Below, piece by piece: positions 1-6,395 of a stretch of 8,766 nt of DNA. The translations under genes and the position numbers were made by a program. Positions within the stretch are counted from its first letter, which is position 1, and the number at the start of each line of letters is the position of its first letter. A model generated the notes under the pieces. The model was not told the origin of the DNA. It saw only the letters and a list, made by a program, of their open reading frames with translations, and made no database searches. The stretch is from Acidobacteriota bacterium (GTDB lineage: Bacteria; Acidobacteriota; Vicinamibacteria; Vicinamibacterales; UBA2999), in NCBI GenBank assembly GCA_013813075.1, contig JACCSI010000672.1:1-8766 (forward strand), given 5' to 3'.

Positions 1-870
1 TTGTTCGTGCGCGTGATACGAACTGCGAACCAGCGGGCCGGCTTCGACGTGCACGAAGCCGAGGTCGAGCGCGGCGCCCTTGAGGGCGGCGAACTCGTCG
101 GGATGGTAGTAGCGCGTCATCGGCGCATGCTCTGGTGATGGCCGCAGGTACTGACCAAGCGTCAGGATCGACACACCAGCACCCCGCAGATCGCGAAAGA
201 CCTGCACCATCTCGCCGTGCTCTTCGCCGAGGCCGACCATCAGCCCGGTCTTGGTGGGGATGTCGGGTGCGTACTGCCGCGCCCGATCCAGCAGTTCCAG
301 CGTGCGTGTGTACTTGCCGCCTGATCGCGCCATCCGATACAGACGCGGCACCGTCTCGGTGTTGTGATTCAACACGTCAGGACGCGCATCGAGCACGGCA
401 TGGAGCGGCGCGGCGTCGCCCTTGAAATCGGGAATCAGCACTTCGACGCGGGTGTCCGGCATGCGCCGGCGGATTTCGCGAATCGTCTCCGCAAAAACGC
501 TCGCCCCGCCGTCCGCCTGGTCATCGCGATCGACGGAGGTGACCACGGCATATTTCAAGCGCATCGCCTGCACGGCCTCGGCAACACGCCGCGGCTCGTC
601 GAGATCGAGTGTCGTCGGTTTGCCGTGCGCCACCGCGCAGTACGAGCAGGCCCGCGTGCACACGTCACCCAGGATCATGAAGGTCGCGGTGCCGTGGTGC
701 CAGCATTCGCCAATATTGGGGCAGTGCGCGTCTTCACAGACCGTGTTCAGCTTCAACCCGCGCATGATGTCGCGCAGGCGGAGGTAGTTTTCTGAACCCG
801 GCGCACGCACCTTCAGCCAGTCCGGCTTCGGTGCACGCGGTTTGACAAACGTCAAGGGCGCTTCGATCAC
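1..870 (-). CDS. lipA: Lipoyl synthase LipA (C-terminus cut by window edge)
   Basis: LipA is a cytoplasmic radical-SAM enzyme that inserts two sulfur atoms into octanoyl groups on lipoate-dependent proteins (EC 2.8.1.8). Translating the minus strand from GTG at 870 gives 290 codons in one frame, running off the left edge. The auxiliary-cluster cysteines are C45, C50 and C56 (CEDAHCPNIGEC) and the radical-SAM cysteines are C71, C75 and C78 (CTRACSYC). Other family signatures seen are SVDRDD followed by DGGA, VLNHNTETVPRLY, and RSSY at 282-285, which contains the serine that ligates the auxiliary cluster. Only a short tail can be missing, since LipA usually ends soon after RSSY. GTG 870 is the best start: an in-frame stop lies at 895-897 and no ATG lies between. 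A weak GAGAG Shine-Dalgarno-like stretch lies just upstream. The gene is divergent from the hydrolase at 897. Confidence 0.96.
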   Translation of the reverse strand, partial: MIEAPLTFVKPRAPKPDWLKVRAPGSENYLRLRDIMRGLKLNTVCEDAHCPNIGECWHHGTATFMILGDVCTRACSYCAVAHGKPTTLDLDEPRRVAEAVQAMRLKYAVVTSVDRDDQADGGASVFAETIREIRRRMPDTRVEVLIPDFKGDAAPLHAVLDARPDVLNHNTETVPRLYRMARSGGKYTRTLELLDRARQYAPDIPTKTGLMVGLGEEHGEMVQVFRDLRGAGVSILTLGQYLRPSPEHAPMTRYYHPDEFAALKGAALDLGFVHVEAGPLVRSSYHAHEQ

Positions 871-896
871 GTGTCTCTCAGTATACTTCCCGAGTT
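871..896. promoter_or_regulatory. Very short divergent intergenic region with palindromic -10-like AGTATACT
   Basis: Only 26 bases separate the lipA start (870) and the hydrolase start (897). They contain AGTATACT at 880-887, which is its own reverse complement and so presents TATACT (a good -10 match) to both strands. A start site set by either copy would fall a few bases from the respective start codon, implying leaderless or nearly leaderless messages. I see no convincing -35 box at 16-18 bp in either direction, so this is a weak promoter call. Confidence 0.3.
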
Positions 897-1592
897 ATGG
901 CCTCTTTAGCGATCACGTGGCTCGGCCACTCGGCCTTCATCCTGCGGACGCCCGGCGGTAAAACCGTGCTGGTCGATCCCTGGTATACCGGCAATCCGTC
1001 GTTTCCGGAGCACGCCAAACCCACCAAGGCGGACTTGATTCTCGTGTCGCATGGCCACAGCGACCACATCACCGACGCGGCCGCCATGGCCAAGGCCACC
1101 GGCGCGCCGGTAGTCGGGATCTGGGAGGTGACCTCGTGGCTCGGCACCAAGGGCGTGCAGCACGTCGAGCCGATGAACAAGGGCGGGACGATTCATGTGC
1201 AGGGGCTGCGCGTCACCATGACCGAAGCCGTTCATAGCAGCAGCTTCGACGACCACGGGATCGTTTACCTCGGCGAGCCCGCGGGCTACGTCGTGAAACT
1301 CGAAAACGGCCAGACCATCTACTTCGCCGGTGACACCGCGCTCTTCGGCGACATGAAGCTGATCGGGGAGTTGTACAAACCGGATATTGCGTTTCTGCCG
1401 ATCGGCGACCGCTTTACGATGGGGCCGGATACGGCGGCGATGGCCGCGCAGTGGCTCGGGGTCAAGCAGGTCGTCCCGATGCACTGGGGCACGTTTCCGT
1501 TGTTGACCGGGACACCCGATCAATTGATACGGAATCTGGCCGGAACCGGAATTCAGGTGTTGGAGTTGAAGCCGGGGGAGACGGCCGAGTAA
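897..1592 (+). CDS. Metal-dependent hydrolase, UPF0173 / metallo-beta-lactamase fold
   Basis: This 231-residue protein has the compact, single-domain size of the UPF0173 (YtkL-like) branch of the metallo-beta-lactamase superfamily. It is predicted to be cytoplasmic, with no signal peptide. The N-terminal strand ends in WLGHSAF (8-14). The metal motif HGHSDH is at 52-57, followed by H113 (AVHSSSF), D146 (YFAGDT) and H196 (PMHWGTFP). These supply the usual two-zinc ligand set, so the active site looks complete. The substrate of this family is generally unknown, and neither neighbour identifies it here. ATG 897 gives a start matching the family, although no strong ribosome-binding site precedes it. 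The 3' end overlaps the convergent TetR gene by 40 bases. The fold and metal site are secure but the reaction is not. Confidence 0.92.
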   Translation: MASLAITWLGHSAFILRTPGGKTVLVDPWYTGNPSFPEHAKPTKADLILVSHGHSDHITDAAAMAKATGAPVVGIWEVTSWLGTKGVQHVEPMNKGGTIHVQGLRVTMTEAVHSSSFDDHGIVYLGEPAGYVVKLENGQTIYFAGDTALFGDMKLIGELYKPDIAFLPIGDRFTMGPDTAAMAAQWLGVKQVVPMHWGTFPLLTGTPDQLIRNLAGTGIQVLELKPGETAE

Positions 1593-2194
1593 CTGGCCGG
1601 CAGTGCGAACAACCCTCCGACCAGGTAGTCCGCGAATCCCCGGCCGATGGCTTCCGACGACATCGGGCCGGCTGGATCGAACCACTTGGTGATCCAGTTG
1701 ACCGCCCCCATGATCGCAAAGCCGATCAGCTTCGCATCGCCGGGACGAAACAGCCCGGACTCAATGCCCTGTTGAATGATTTCGCGCAGCCCGCGATCGA
1801 ATCGATCGCGCTTGGCGATGATGCGCTTGAGCAACAGGGGGGACAGCGCTTGCAGATCAAGCGTCAACGCCGTACCCTGCAACTCGTCAAGCAGCATGTG
1901 GACGAAGGCGAGGATGAGCTTTCGGAGTTTGTCGTCGGGCGGCGACTCCTCGGCTCGGACCTGCTCCATGAGCGTGAGCAACACGTCGAGCGAGTAGTCA
2001 TGGCAGGCGAAGAGAATCTCTTCCTTGTTCTGGAAGTAGTAGTAGAGATTGCCCTTCGTCATGTCGAGCGCCGACGCGATTTCATCGACACTGGCGCCGT
2101 GATAACCGCGGCGACGAAATGCGGCGGCCGCACTCTTGAGAATTTCGATGCGCCGATCGCTTCCGCCGGCGAGTTTGGCCACGTCCAAAAACAT
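1553..2194 (-). CDS. TetR/AcrR-family transcriptional regulator, probable regulator of the box genes
   Basis: The protein is 213 residues from ATG 2194. The N-terminal DNA-binding domain is typical of TetR: a first helix (about 14-29), then the helix-turn-helix ASVDEIASALDMTKGNLYYYF (34-54), then NKEEIL. The C-terminal ligand domain ends in a segment (NWITKWFDPAGP then EEAIGRGF-like SSEAIGRGF) that I associate with the acyl-CoA-responsive FadR/KstR2-like group. That supports a CoA-thioester ligand but does not prove one. A GTG at 2200 is the only other in-frame start, because a stop lies at 2216-2218. ATG 2194 fits a promoter whose start site would be near 2195. The gene is divergent from boxC across a palindromic operator candidate, so autorepression and control of boxC-boxB is the natural inference. 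Its 3' end runs 40 bases antisense into the convergent hydrolase gene. Azoarcus-type clusters instead use BoxR, which carries a shikimate-kinase-like domain. Confidence 0.93.
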   Translation of the reverse strand: MFLDVAKLAGGSDRRIEILKSAAAAFRRRGYHGASVDEIASALDMTKGNLYYYFQNKEEILFACHDYSLDVLLTLMEQVRAEESPPDDKLRKLILAFVHMLLDELQGTALTLDLQALSPLLLKRIIAKRDRFDRGLREIIQQGIESGLFRPGDAKLIGFAIMGAVNWITKWFDPAGPMSSEAIGRGFADYLVGGLFALPASYSAVSPGFNSNT

Positions 2195-2201
2195 TATCAC
2201 G

Positions 2202-2230
2202 ATTTGAACGCTCGTTTAAACTGGTGTAAA
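2202..2230 (-). promoter_or_regulatory. Candidate promoter for the tetR gene
   Basis: Read on the minus strand, TTTACA (2230-2225, 5 of 6 to the -35 consensus) is followed after 17 bp by TCAAAT (2207-2202, 4 of 6 to the -10 consensus). Transcription would start near 2195, next to ATG 2194. The -10 box overlaps the palindromic operator candidate, consistent with autoregulation. It is face to face with the boxC promoter candidate. Confidence 0.4.
2203..2220. promoter_or_regulatory. Candidate TetR operator (near-perfect palindrome)
   Basis: TTTGAACG (2203-2210) and CGTTTAAA (2213-2220) pair at 7 of 8 positions around a 2-bp centre; the mismatch is G2206 against T2217. Size and symmetry match operators of TetR dimers. 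It lies between the divergent tetR and boxC starts and overlaps promoter candidates on both strands, so a bound repressor would block both. That the adjacent TetR protein is the ligand of this site is an inference from position. Confidence 0.6.
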
Positions 2231-2232
2231 CT
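2204..2232 (+). promoter_or_regulatory. Candidate promoter for boxC-boxB
   Basis: TTGAAC (2204-2209) and TAAACT (2227-2232) are separated by exactly 17 bp and each matches the sigma-70 consensus at 4 of 6 positions. The implied start site, near 2239, coincides with the boxC GTG, so the message may be leaderless. The -35 box lies inside the palindrome at 2203-2220. Both matches are modest; the exact spacing and the position are the main support. Confidence 0.4.
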
Positions 2233-2238
2233 CGCACC

Positions 2239-3903
2239 GTGGAGCCGACTCTCCCCGTCCAAACCCCCACGGTCACTTTCGAAACGTCACCCGATCAGTA
2301 CAAACACTGGAAACTGACGGTGGACGGCGCCATCGCGACGCTGGCGATGGACGTGAAAGAGGATGGCGGCCTGCGTCCAAACGACTACAAGCTCAAACTC
2401 AATTCGTACGACCTCGCGGTCGACATCGAGCTTGCCGACGCCTTACAACGGATTCGTTTCGAGCATCCTGAAGTGCACGCGGTGCTGGTGACGAGCTTGA
2501 AGCCGCGCATCTTTTGCGCCGGCGCCAACATCTTCATGCTGGGTTCCTCGAGCCACGGCTTCAAGGTGAATTTTTGCAAATTCACCAACGAGACACGTCT
2601 CGGCATGGAAGATCTCAGCGCCAACAGCGGCGTCAAGATGCTCGCGGCGCTCAACGGCATTTGCGCCGGCGGCGGCTATGAGCTGGCGCTGGCGTGCGAC
2701 GAGATCTATCTGGTCGATGACGGCTCGGCCTCGGTAGCGTTGCCGGAGACTCCGCTCCTTGGCGTCTTGCCGGGCACGGGCGGCCTGACGCGCGTGGTCG
2801 ACAAACGGAAGGTCCGCCGCGACCTCGCTGACGCCTTCAGCACGCTGACCGAGGGTGTTCGAGGCAAGCGGGCGGTCGAGTGGCGCCTCGTAGACAAGGT
2901 GGTGGCGCCGAGCCAGTTCAAGGACGCGATTACCAAGCGTGCGCAGGAACTGGCGTCGCAATCGCATCGGCCGGACAGCGGACCCGGCATCACGCTCGGT
3001 CCGCTCAACCCGGTGATCGACGGGGACAGGATTCAGTACCAGTACGTGCTTGGCACGATTGATCGCGCGAGGCGAGTGTGCGACCTCACCATCAGCGCGC
3101 CAGAGACCGCTCAGCCCACTACCACCGACGAATTCGTGCAGGCCGGGGACCAGGCGTGGGCCTTGCGCGCCTTCCGCGAGCTCGACGACGCGATTCTACG
3201 CTTACGGCTGAACGAGCCCGAGATCGGTACGGTGTTGCTGCGTGCCGTAGGCAACAAGCAGTCCGTGCTCGACGTCGACCGCGCGCTCGATACCAACCGC
3301 GACCACTGGCTCGTACGCGAAATCATCAACCATATTCGCCGCACCTTGAAGCGCCTCGACCTGACAGCGCGAAGTCTCTTCGCGATCATCGAGCCAGGCA
3401 ACGCATTTGCCGGCACGCTGTTCGAGCTGGCGATTGCCGCCGATCGTGCCTACATGCTGGACCACCCCGACGAGGACAACACCATCCAGTTATCGGTGAT
3501 GAACGCCGGCTCGTACCCGATGAGCACGGGCCTGTCGCGACTCGAAGTGCGTTTTCTCGGAGAACCCGAGAGCGTCAAGAAGGCCCTCGACCACGACGGG
3601 CCATTCGATGCCCACGACGCGCAGGCGTTTGGTCTCGTCTCGTTCGCGCCCGACGACATCGACTGGGAAGATGAAGTGCGCATGGCGATCGAGGAACGTA
3701 CCGCGTTCTCGCCCGACGCGCTGACCGGCATGGAGGCAAACTTGCGCTTCGCCGGACCCGAGACGATGGAGACGAAGATTTTCGGGCGGTTGACGGCCTG
3801 GCAGAACTGGATCTTCCAGCGTCCCAACGCTGTTGGCGAACGTGGTGCGCTCACCGTCTACGGCCGCGAGGGCCGCCCGCATTTTGACTGGAAGAGAACA
3901 TAG
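2239..3903 (+). CDS. boxC: BoxC, 2,3-epoxybenzoyl-CoA dihydrolase (benzoyl-CoA-dihydrodiol lyase)
   Basis: BoxC cleaves the ring of 2,3-epoxybenzoyl-CoA, releasing formate and 3,4-didehydroadipyl-CoA semialdehyde (EC 4.1.2.44), in the aerobic CoA-dependent benzoate pathway of the cytoplasm. At 554 residues it has the full BoxC length, about twice an ordinary crotonase. The N-terminal half carries the crotonase core: FCAGAN (92-97), a BoxC-typical FKVNFCKFTNET (108-119), GGGYELAL with E148 at the usual catalytic glutamate position, and LPETPLLGVLPGTGG with E170 at the second. The C-terminal half (about 300-530) is a degenerate second crotonase-like region. Recognisable BoxC segments include SPDQYKHWKL near the start, GGLRPNDYKLKLNSYDL, and RRDLADAF. 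GTG 2239 is forced: an in-frame TAA lies 12 bases upstream and no other start precedes the conserved core. No Shine-Dalgarno sequence is visible. boxB follows after 21 bases. Confidence 0.97.
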   Translation: MEPTLPVQTPTVTFETSPDQYKHWKLTVDGAIATLAMDVKEDGGLRPNDYKLKLNSYDLAVDIELADALQRIRFEHPEVHAVLVTSLKPRIFCAGANIFMLGSSSHGFKVNFCKFTNETRLGMEDLSANSGVKMLAALNGICAGGGYELALACDEIYLVDDGSASVALPETPLLGVLPGTGGLTRVVDKRKVRRDLADAFSTLTEGVRGKRAVEWRLVDKVVAPSQFKDAITKRAQELASQSHRPDSGPGITLGPLNPVIDGDRIQYQYVLGTIDRARRVCDLTISAPETAQPTTTDEFVQAGDQAWALRAFRELDDAILRLRLNEPEIGTVLLRAVGNKQSVLDVDRALDTNRDHWLVREIINHIRRTLKRLDLTARSLFAIIEPGNAFAGTLFELAIAADRAYMLDHPDEDNTIQLSVMNAGSYPMSTGLSRLEVRFLGEPESVKKALDHDGPFDAHDAQAFGLVSFAPDDIDWEDEVRMAIEERTAFSPDALTGMEANLRFAGPETMETKIFGRLTAWQNWIFQRPNAVGERGALTVYGREGRPHFDWKRT

Positions 3904-3924
3904 GACTGATTCGCAGGTGTCACT

Positions 3925-5351
3925 ATGCAGTTGAACGACCGCATTCCGAACAACGTCGAACTGTCGTCCAATAAGCGTCTGCTGAGGGCGCTGGAACATT
4001 GGCAGCCGGCATACCTGGACTGGTGGCGCGACATGGGCCCGCAGGGGTTTCAGGATGCACATCGCGTCTACCTGCGCACGGCCGTCAGTGTCGATGCCGC
4101 CGGATGGGCCCACTTCGACACGTCAAGCTACCGGATTATCGGTGGGGCATTTTCCTGGCGGAGCCCACCCCGGATCGGCGGATTGGGTTCGGCGATTTCA
4201 AGGGGAAGCCGGTGTGGCAGGAAGTGCCCGGCGAGTTTCGCAATCCGCTGCGTCGTCTCATCGTCCTGCAGGGCGACACCGAGCCGGCCAGTGTCGAGCA
4301 GCAGCGCGAGTTGGGCGCCCACTGCCCCAGCCTGTACGATCTGCGTAATCTCTTTCAAGTCAATGTGGAAGAAGGCCGCCACCTCTGGGCAATGGTCTAC
4401 CTGCTGCACTCGTATTTTGGTCGTGACGGTCGCGAGGAGGCCGAGGCGCTGCTCGAGCGCCGCAGCGGTAACACTGATTCGCCGCGCATGCTCGAAGCGT
4501 TCAACGAGCCCATCGATACGTGGCTCGACTTTTTCGCGTTCACGATGTTCACGGATCGGGATGGCAAATCGCAGTTGCTGTCGTTATCGGAGAGCTCGCT
4601 CGATCCGCTGTCACGGACGACGCGCTTCATGCTGACCGAAGAAGCGCATCACATGTTTGTTGGCGAGACGGGCATCGCGCGCATCCTCGAACGCAGCTGC
4701 CAGCTGATGAAAGAAGCCGGGTTCTCGGAAGACGTGCGCAAGCTTGGGGGCATCGACATCCCGTTGATCCAGAAGTTCGTCAACTTCTGGTTCAGTCAGA
4801 GTCTCGACCTCCACGGTAGTGAGGTGTCGAGTAACGCCGCCAACTACTTTGCGAACGGCCTCAAGGGTCGCGCCGAAGAAGACAAATTCGAAGACGACCA
4901 CGTGCTCGACAACAGCATCTACCGGCTCGACATGCTCGACGACGCCGGACGCATGAACCAGACCGATGTCCCGATGCGCAACGCGCTCAACGAAGTGCTA
5001 CGGGACTGGTATGTTGGCGACTGCCAGGCCGGTGTCGATCGGTGGAACAAGCGCGTGCTCGAAGCGCACGGCGTGTCGGACCGCATTTACCTGCCGTCAC
5101 GTAAGTTCAACAGAAACATCGGCGTGTATACCGGGCTTCATTTCGACCCATGGGGACACACTCTGTCGGCGGAAGAGTGGGCGCGCCGCAAACATGAATG
5201 GCTGCCCGTGCCGGCGGACAAGGACTACCTGCGCAGCATCCAGGCGACGCCGGTCTACAAGCCGGGACAGTTTGCCAACTACATCGCGCCGCCGCAGCGC
5301 GGTATCAATCGCCAGCCGCTCGATTTCGAGTACGTGCGGACCGAGGCGTAA
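3925..5351 (+). pseudogene. boxB: BoxB, benzoyl-CoA 2,3-epoxidase diiron subunit, interrupted by a one-base frameshift
   Basis: BoxB is the diiron monooxygenase that, with its reductase BoxA, converts benzoyl-CoA to its 2,3-epoxide (EC 1.14.13.208). The N-terminal 65 residues read from ATG 3925, behind an AGGTG ribosome-binding site 6 bases upstream. BoxB homology then continues in another frame from 4119 to 5351. After WAHFD at 4117-4119, the match resumes as VK-LPDYRWGIF from 4122. Restoring one base between 4119 and 4120 gives FD-Y-VK, as in known BoxB, and a 475-residue protein, the normal length. Counted with that base restored, the ligands are E120, E150, H153 (EEGRH), D211 (TDRDG), E240 and H243 (EEAHH), exactly the numbering I recall for Azoarcus BoxB. 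All lie downstream of the break. As written, translation from 3925 goes out of frame and stops at about 4635. The otherwise perfect conservation suggests a sequencing error or a very recent mutation. Confidence 0.95.
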
Positions 5352-5381
5352 ACGTCTGGGCGGAGCCACGAGCGTTTACGC
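5346..5381. repeat. 9-bp inverted repeat spanning the boxB stop codon
   Basis: GCGTAAACG (5346-5354) and CGTTTACGC (5373-5381) are perfect inverted repeats with an 18-base loop. The left arm contains the boxB stop codon. It abuts a second stem-loop on its right. The arms contain CGTTTA, as in the operator candidate at 2203-2220, but the half-site spacing differs. The role is unknown; RNA folding or processing is possible. Confidence 0.5.
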
Positions 5382-5403
5382 AAAACACAGAGGCTGTGTT
5401 TTG
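5381..5403 (+). terminator. Stem-loop, terminator-like, after boxB
   Basis: CAAAACACAG (5381-5390) pairs perfectly over 10 bp with CTGTGTTTTG (5394-5403) around a 3-base AGG loop. The CACAG/CTGTG core followed by TTTT resembles a weak rho-independent terminator, and the A-run on the other side makes it roughly symmetrical. The T-run is short and the GC stem is only about 5 bp. It may cause partial termination or stabilise the upstream boxCB message rather than stop transcription fully. Confidence 0.45.
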
Positions 5404-5489
5404 AAGGATCCCGAACGCTTCCCCACGTCAACGCTGTCTTCGTCGCTGTGCCGTCTGCGCTGCAGTGACGTCGTCTGTGACAGTTCGCC

Positions 5490-6293
5490 ATGAACAGCAA
5501 CAAGATCAATTACCGCGTCAGCGACGGCGTGGCCGTCATCGAGTTGAACGATGCGCCGGCAAACACGTACTCGTACGAAATGATGCAGCAGATCGATGCC
5601 GCCGTGCTGAGCGCCCGTATGGACGACGCGGTCCATGTCATGGTGATTACTGGCGCCGGTGAGAAGTTTTTCTGTGCGGGTGCGAATATCGCGATGCTGA
5701 AGGACGCCGACCCGACCTTCAAGTATTACTTCTGCCTGCACGCGAACGAGACGATGAGTCGTCTCGAGCAGACGCCGAAGCTGGTGATTGCCGGCTTGAA
5801 TGGGCACACCGTCGGCGGTGGTCTTGAAGTCGCCATGGCGGCCGACATCCGCATCGCCCGCCAGGGTGGAGGCAAGATTGGGCTTCCCGAAGTGGCTCTG
5901 GGCGTGTTGCCGGGGACAGGCGGCACGCAGCGTCTCGCGCGGCTCATCGGCAAGGCCAGGGCGATCGAGTTGATGGCGACCGGCTCGCTCTTCTCGTTCG
6001 ATGATGCGCGCAGCATCGGGCTCGTGAATCACGTCTGGGGTGACGCGGAGCTCGCCGGTCGCAGCTTCCGCGACGCGCTGCTGGAATACGCCCGGCAGTT
6101 CACGCCGCCGCACCGCGCCAGCAAGGCGGTCGGCCACCTCAAACGCGCCGTGCAGTCGGGGCTGGAAATGAGTCTGTCGGACGGACTCGCGCTCGAACGC
6201 GAATTGCAGCAGCGGTTGTTCGAAAGTGACGACGCGAAGGAAGGTATTGCGGCCAGCCTCGACAAACGAAAGCCGCAGTTCCGCGGCCGGTAA
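5490..6293 (+). CDS. Enoyl-CoA hydratase/isomerase (crotonase) family protein
   Basis: A 267-residue single-domain crotonase, the usual length for enoyl-CoA hydratase (EC 4.2.1.17). The oxyanion-hole region FFCAGANIAML is at 60-70. GGGLEVA places E113 and LPEVALGVLPGTGGTQR places E134 at the two catalytic glutamate positions of rat hydratase (E144 and E164), so hydratase activity is plausible. It carries F-K-Y-Y-F-C-x3-N-E-T (77-88), closely matching residues 108-119 of BoxC upstream, which I do not expect in a generic hydratase. Position after boxC-boxB on the same strand suggests it acts on didehydroadipyl-CoA intermediates downstream of BoxC and BoxD; that is inference. It is separated from boxB by 138 bases containing two stem-loops, so it may have its own promoter or lower expression. 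No strong ribosome-binding site precedes ATG 5490. Other possibilities are a general fatty-acid hydratase or an isomerase. Confidence 0.9.
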   Translation: MNSNKINYRVSDGVAVIELNDAPANTYSYEMMQQIDAAVLSARMDDAVHVMVITGAGEKFFCAGANIAMLKDADPTFKYYFCLHANETMSRLEQTPKLVIAGLNGHTVGGGLEVAMAADIRIARQGGGKIGLPEVALGVLPGTGGTQRLARLIGKARAIELMATGSLFSFDDARSIGLVNHVWGDAELAGRSFRDALLEYARQFTPPHRASKAVGHLKRAVQSGLEMSLSDGLALERELQQRLFESDDAKEGIAASLDKRKPQFRGR

Positions 6294-6395
6294 TCCCTTG
6301 GGAGGCGGCGGAGCGATAAAAACCGCGATTCAGCTGTTGATTGTCCCGATCACCACATCTTCAGACCAGACCCCGAGTTCGATGACTGGCTTGAA
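6294..6395. other. Convergent intergenic gap
   Basis: This 102-base gap lies between the converging hydratase and cupredoxin genes. I looked for a bidirectional terminator and found only the small palindrome TCCCTTGGGA near 6295-6304 and no stem followed by a T-run. I see no small gene in it. Confidence 0.5.

Noticed and set aside
842..855. Inverted repeat TTGAC-AAAC-GTCAA as an operator
   Set aside because: It lies within lipA codons 6-10 and is short, and it has no suitably spaced promoter; it is probably chance.
906..1685. Long open frame on the minus strand opposite the hydrolase gene
   Set aside because: It is a shadow of a GC-rich gene. The composition is Arg/Gly/His-rich with no recognisable domain, and the plus-strand frame has complete metal-site motifs.
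1451..2317. Plus-strand open frame across the TetR gene and into boxC
   Set aside because: It is antisense to an unmistakable TetR protein and out of frame with boxC, with no domain of its own.
3999..4118. Reading the 3' boxB frame as an independent gene starting at ATG 3999
   Set aside because: Residues 1-40 in that frame do not resemble BoxB, whereas the frame from 3925 matches the BoxB N-terminus residue by residue. The upstream part of this frame is a shadow.
4108..4130. Programmed ribosomal frameshift in boxB
   Set aside because: No slippery heptamer, nearby stop, downstream pseudoknot or internal Shine-Dalgarno sequence is visible, and a single-base loss explains the pattern more simply.
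5376..6137. Long open frame on the minus strand opposite the hydratase gene
   Set aside because: It is antisense to a clear crotonase, shows no family motif and has the Arg-rich composition of a shadow frame.
6294..6395. Bidirectional terminator in the convergent gap
   Set aside because: Only a short TCCCTTGGGA palindrome was found, with a loop too small and no T-run.
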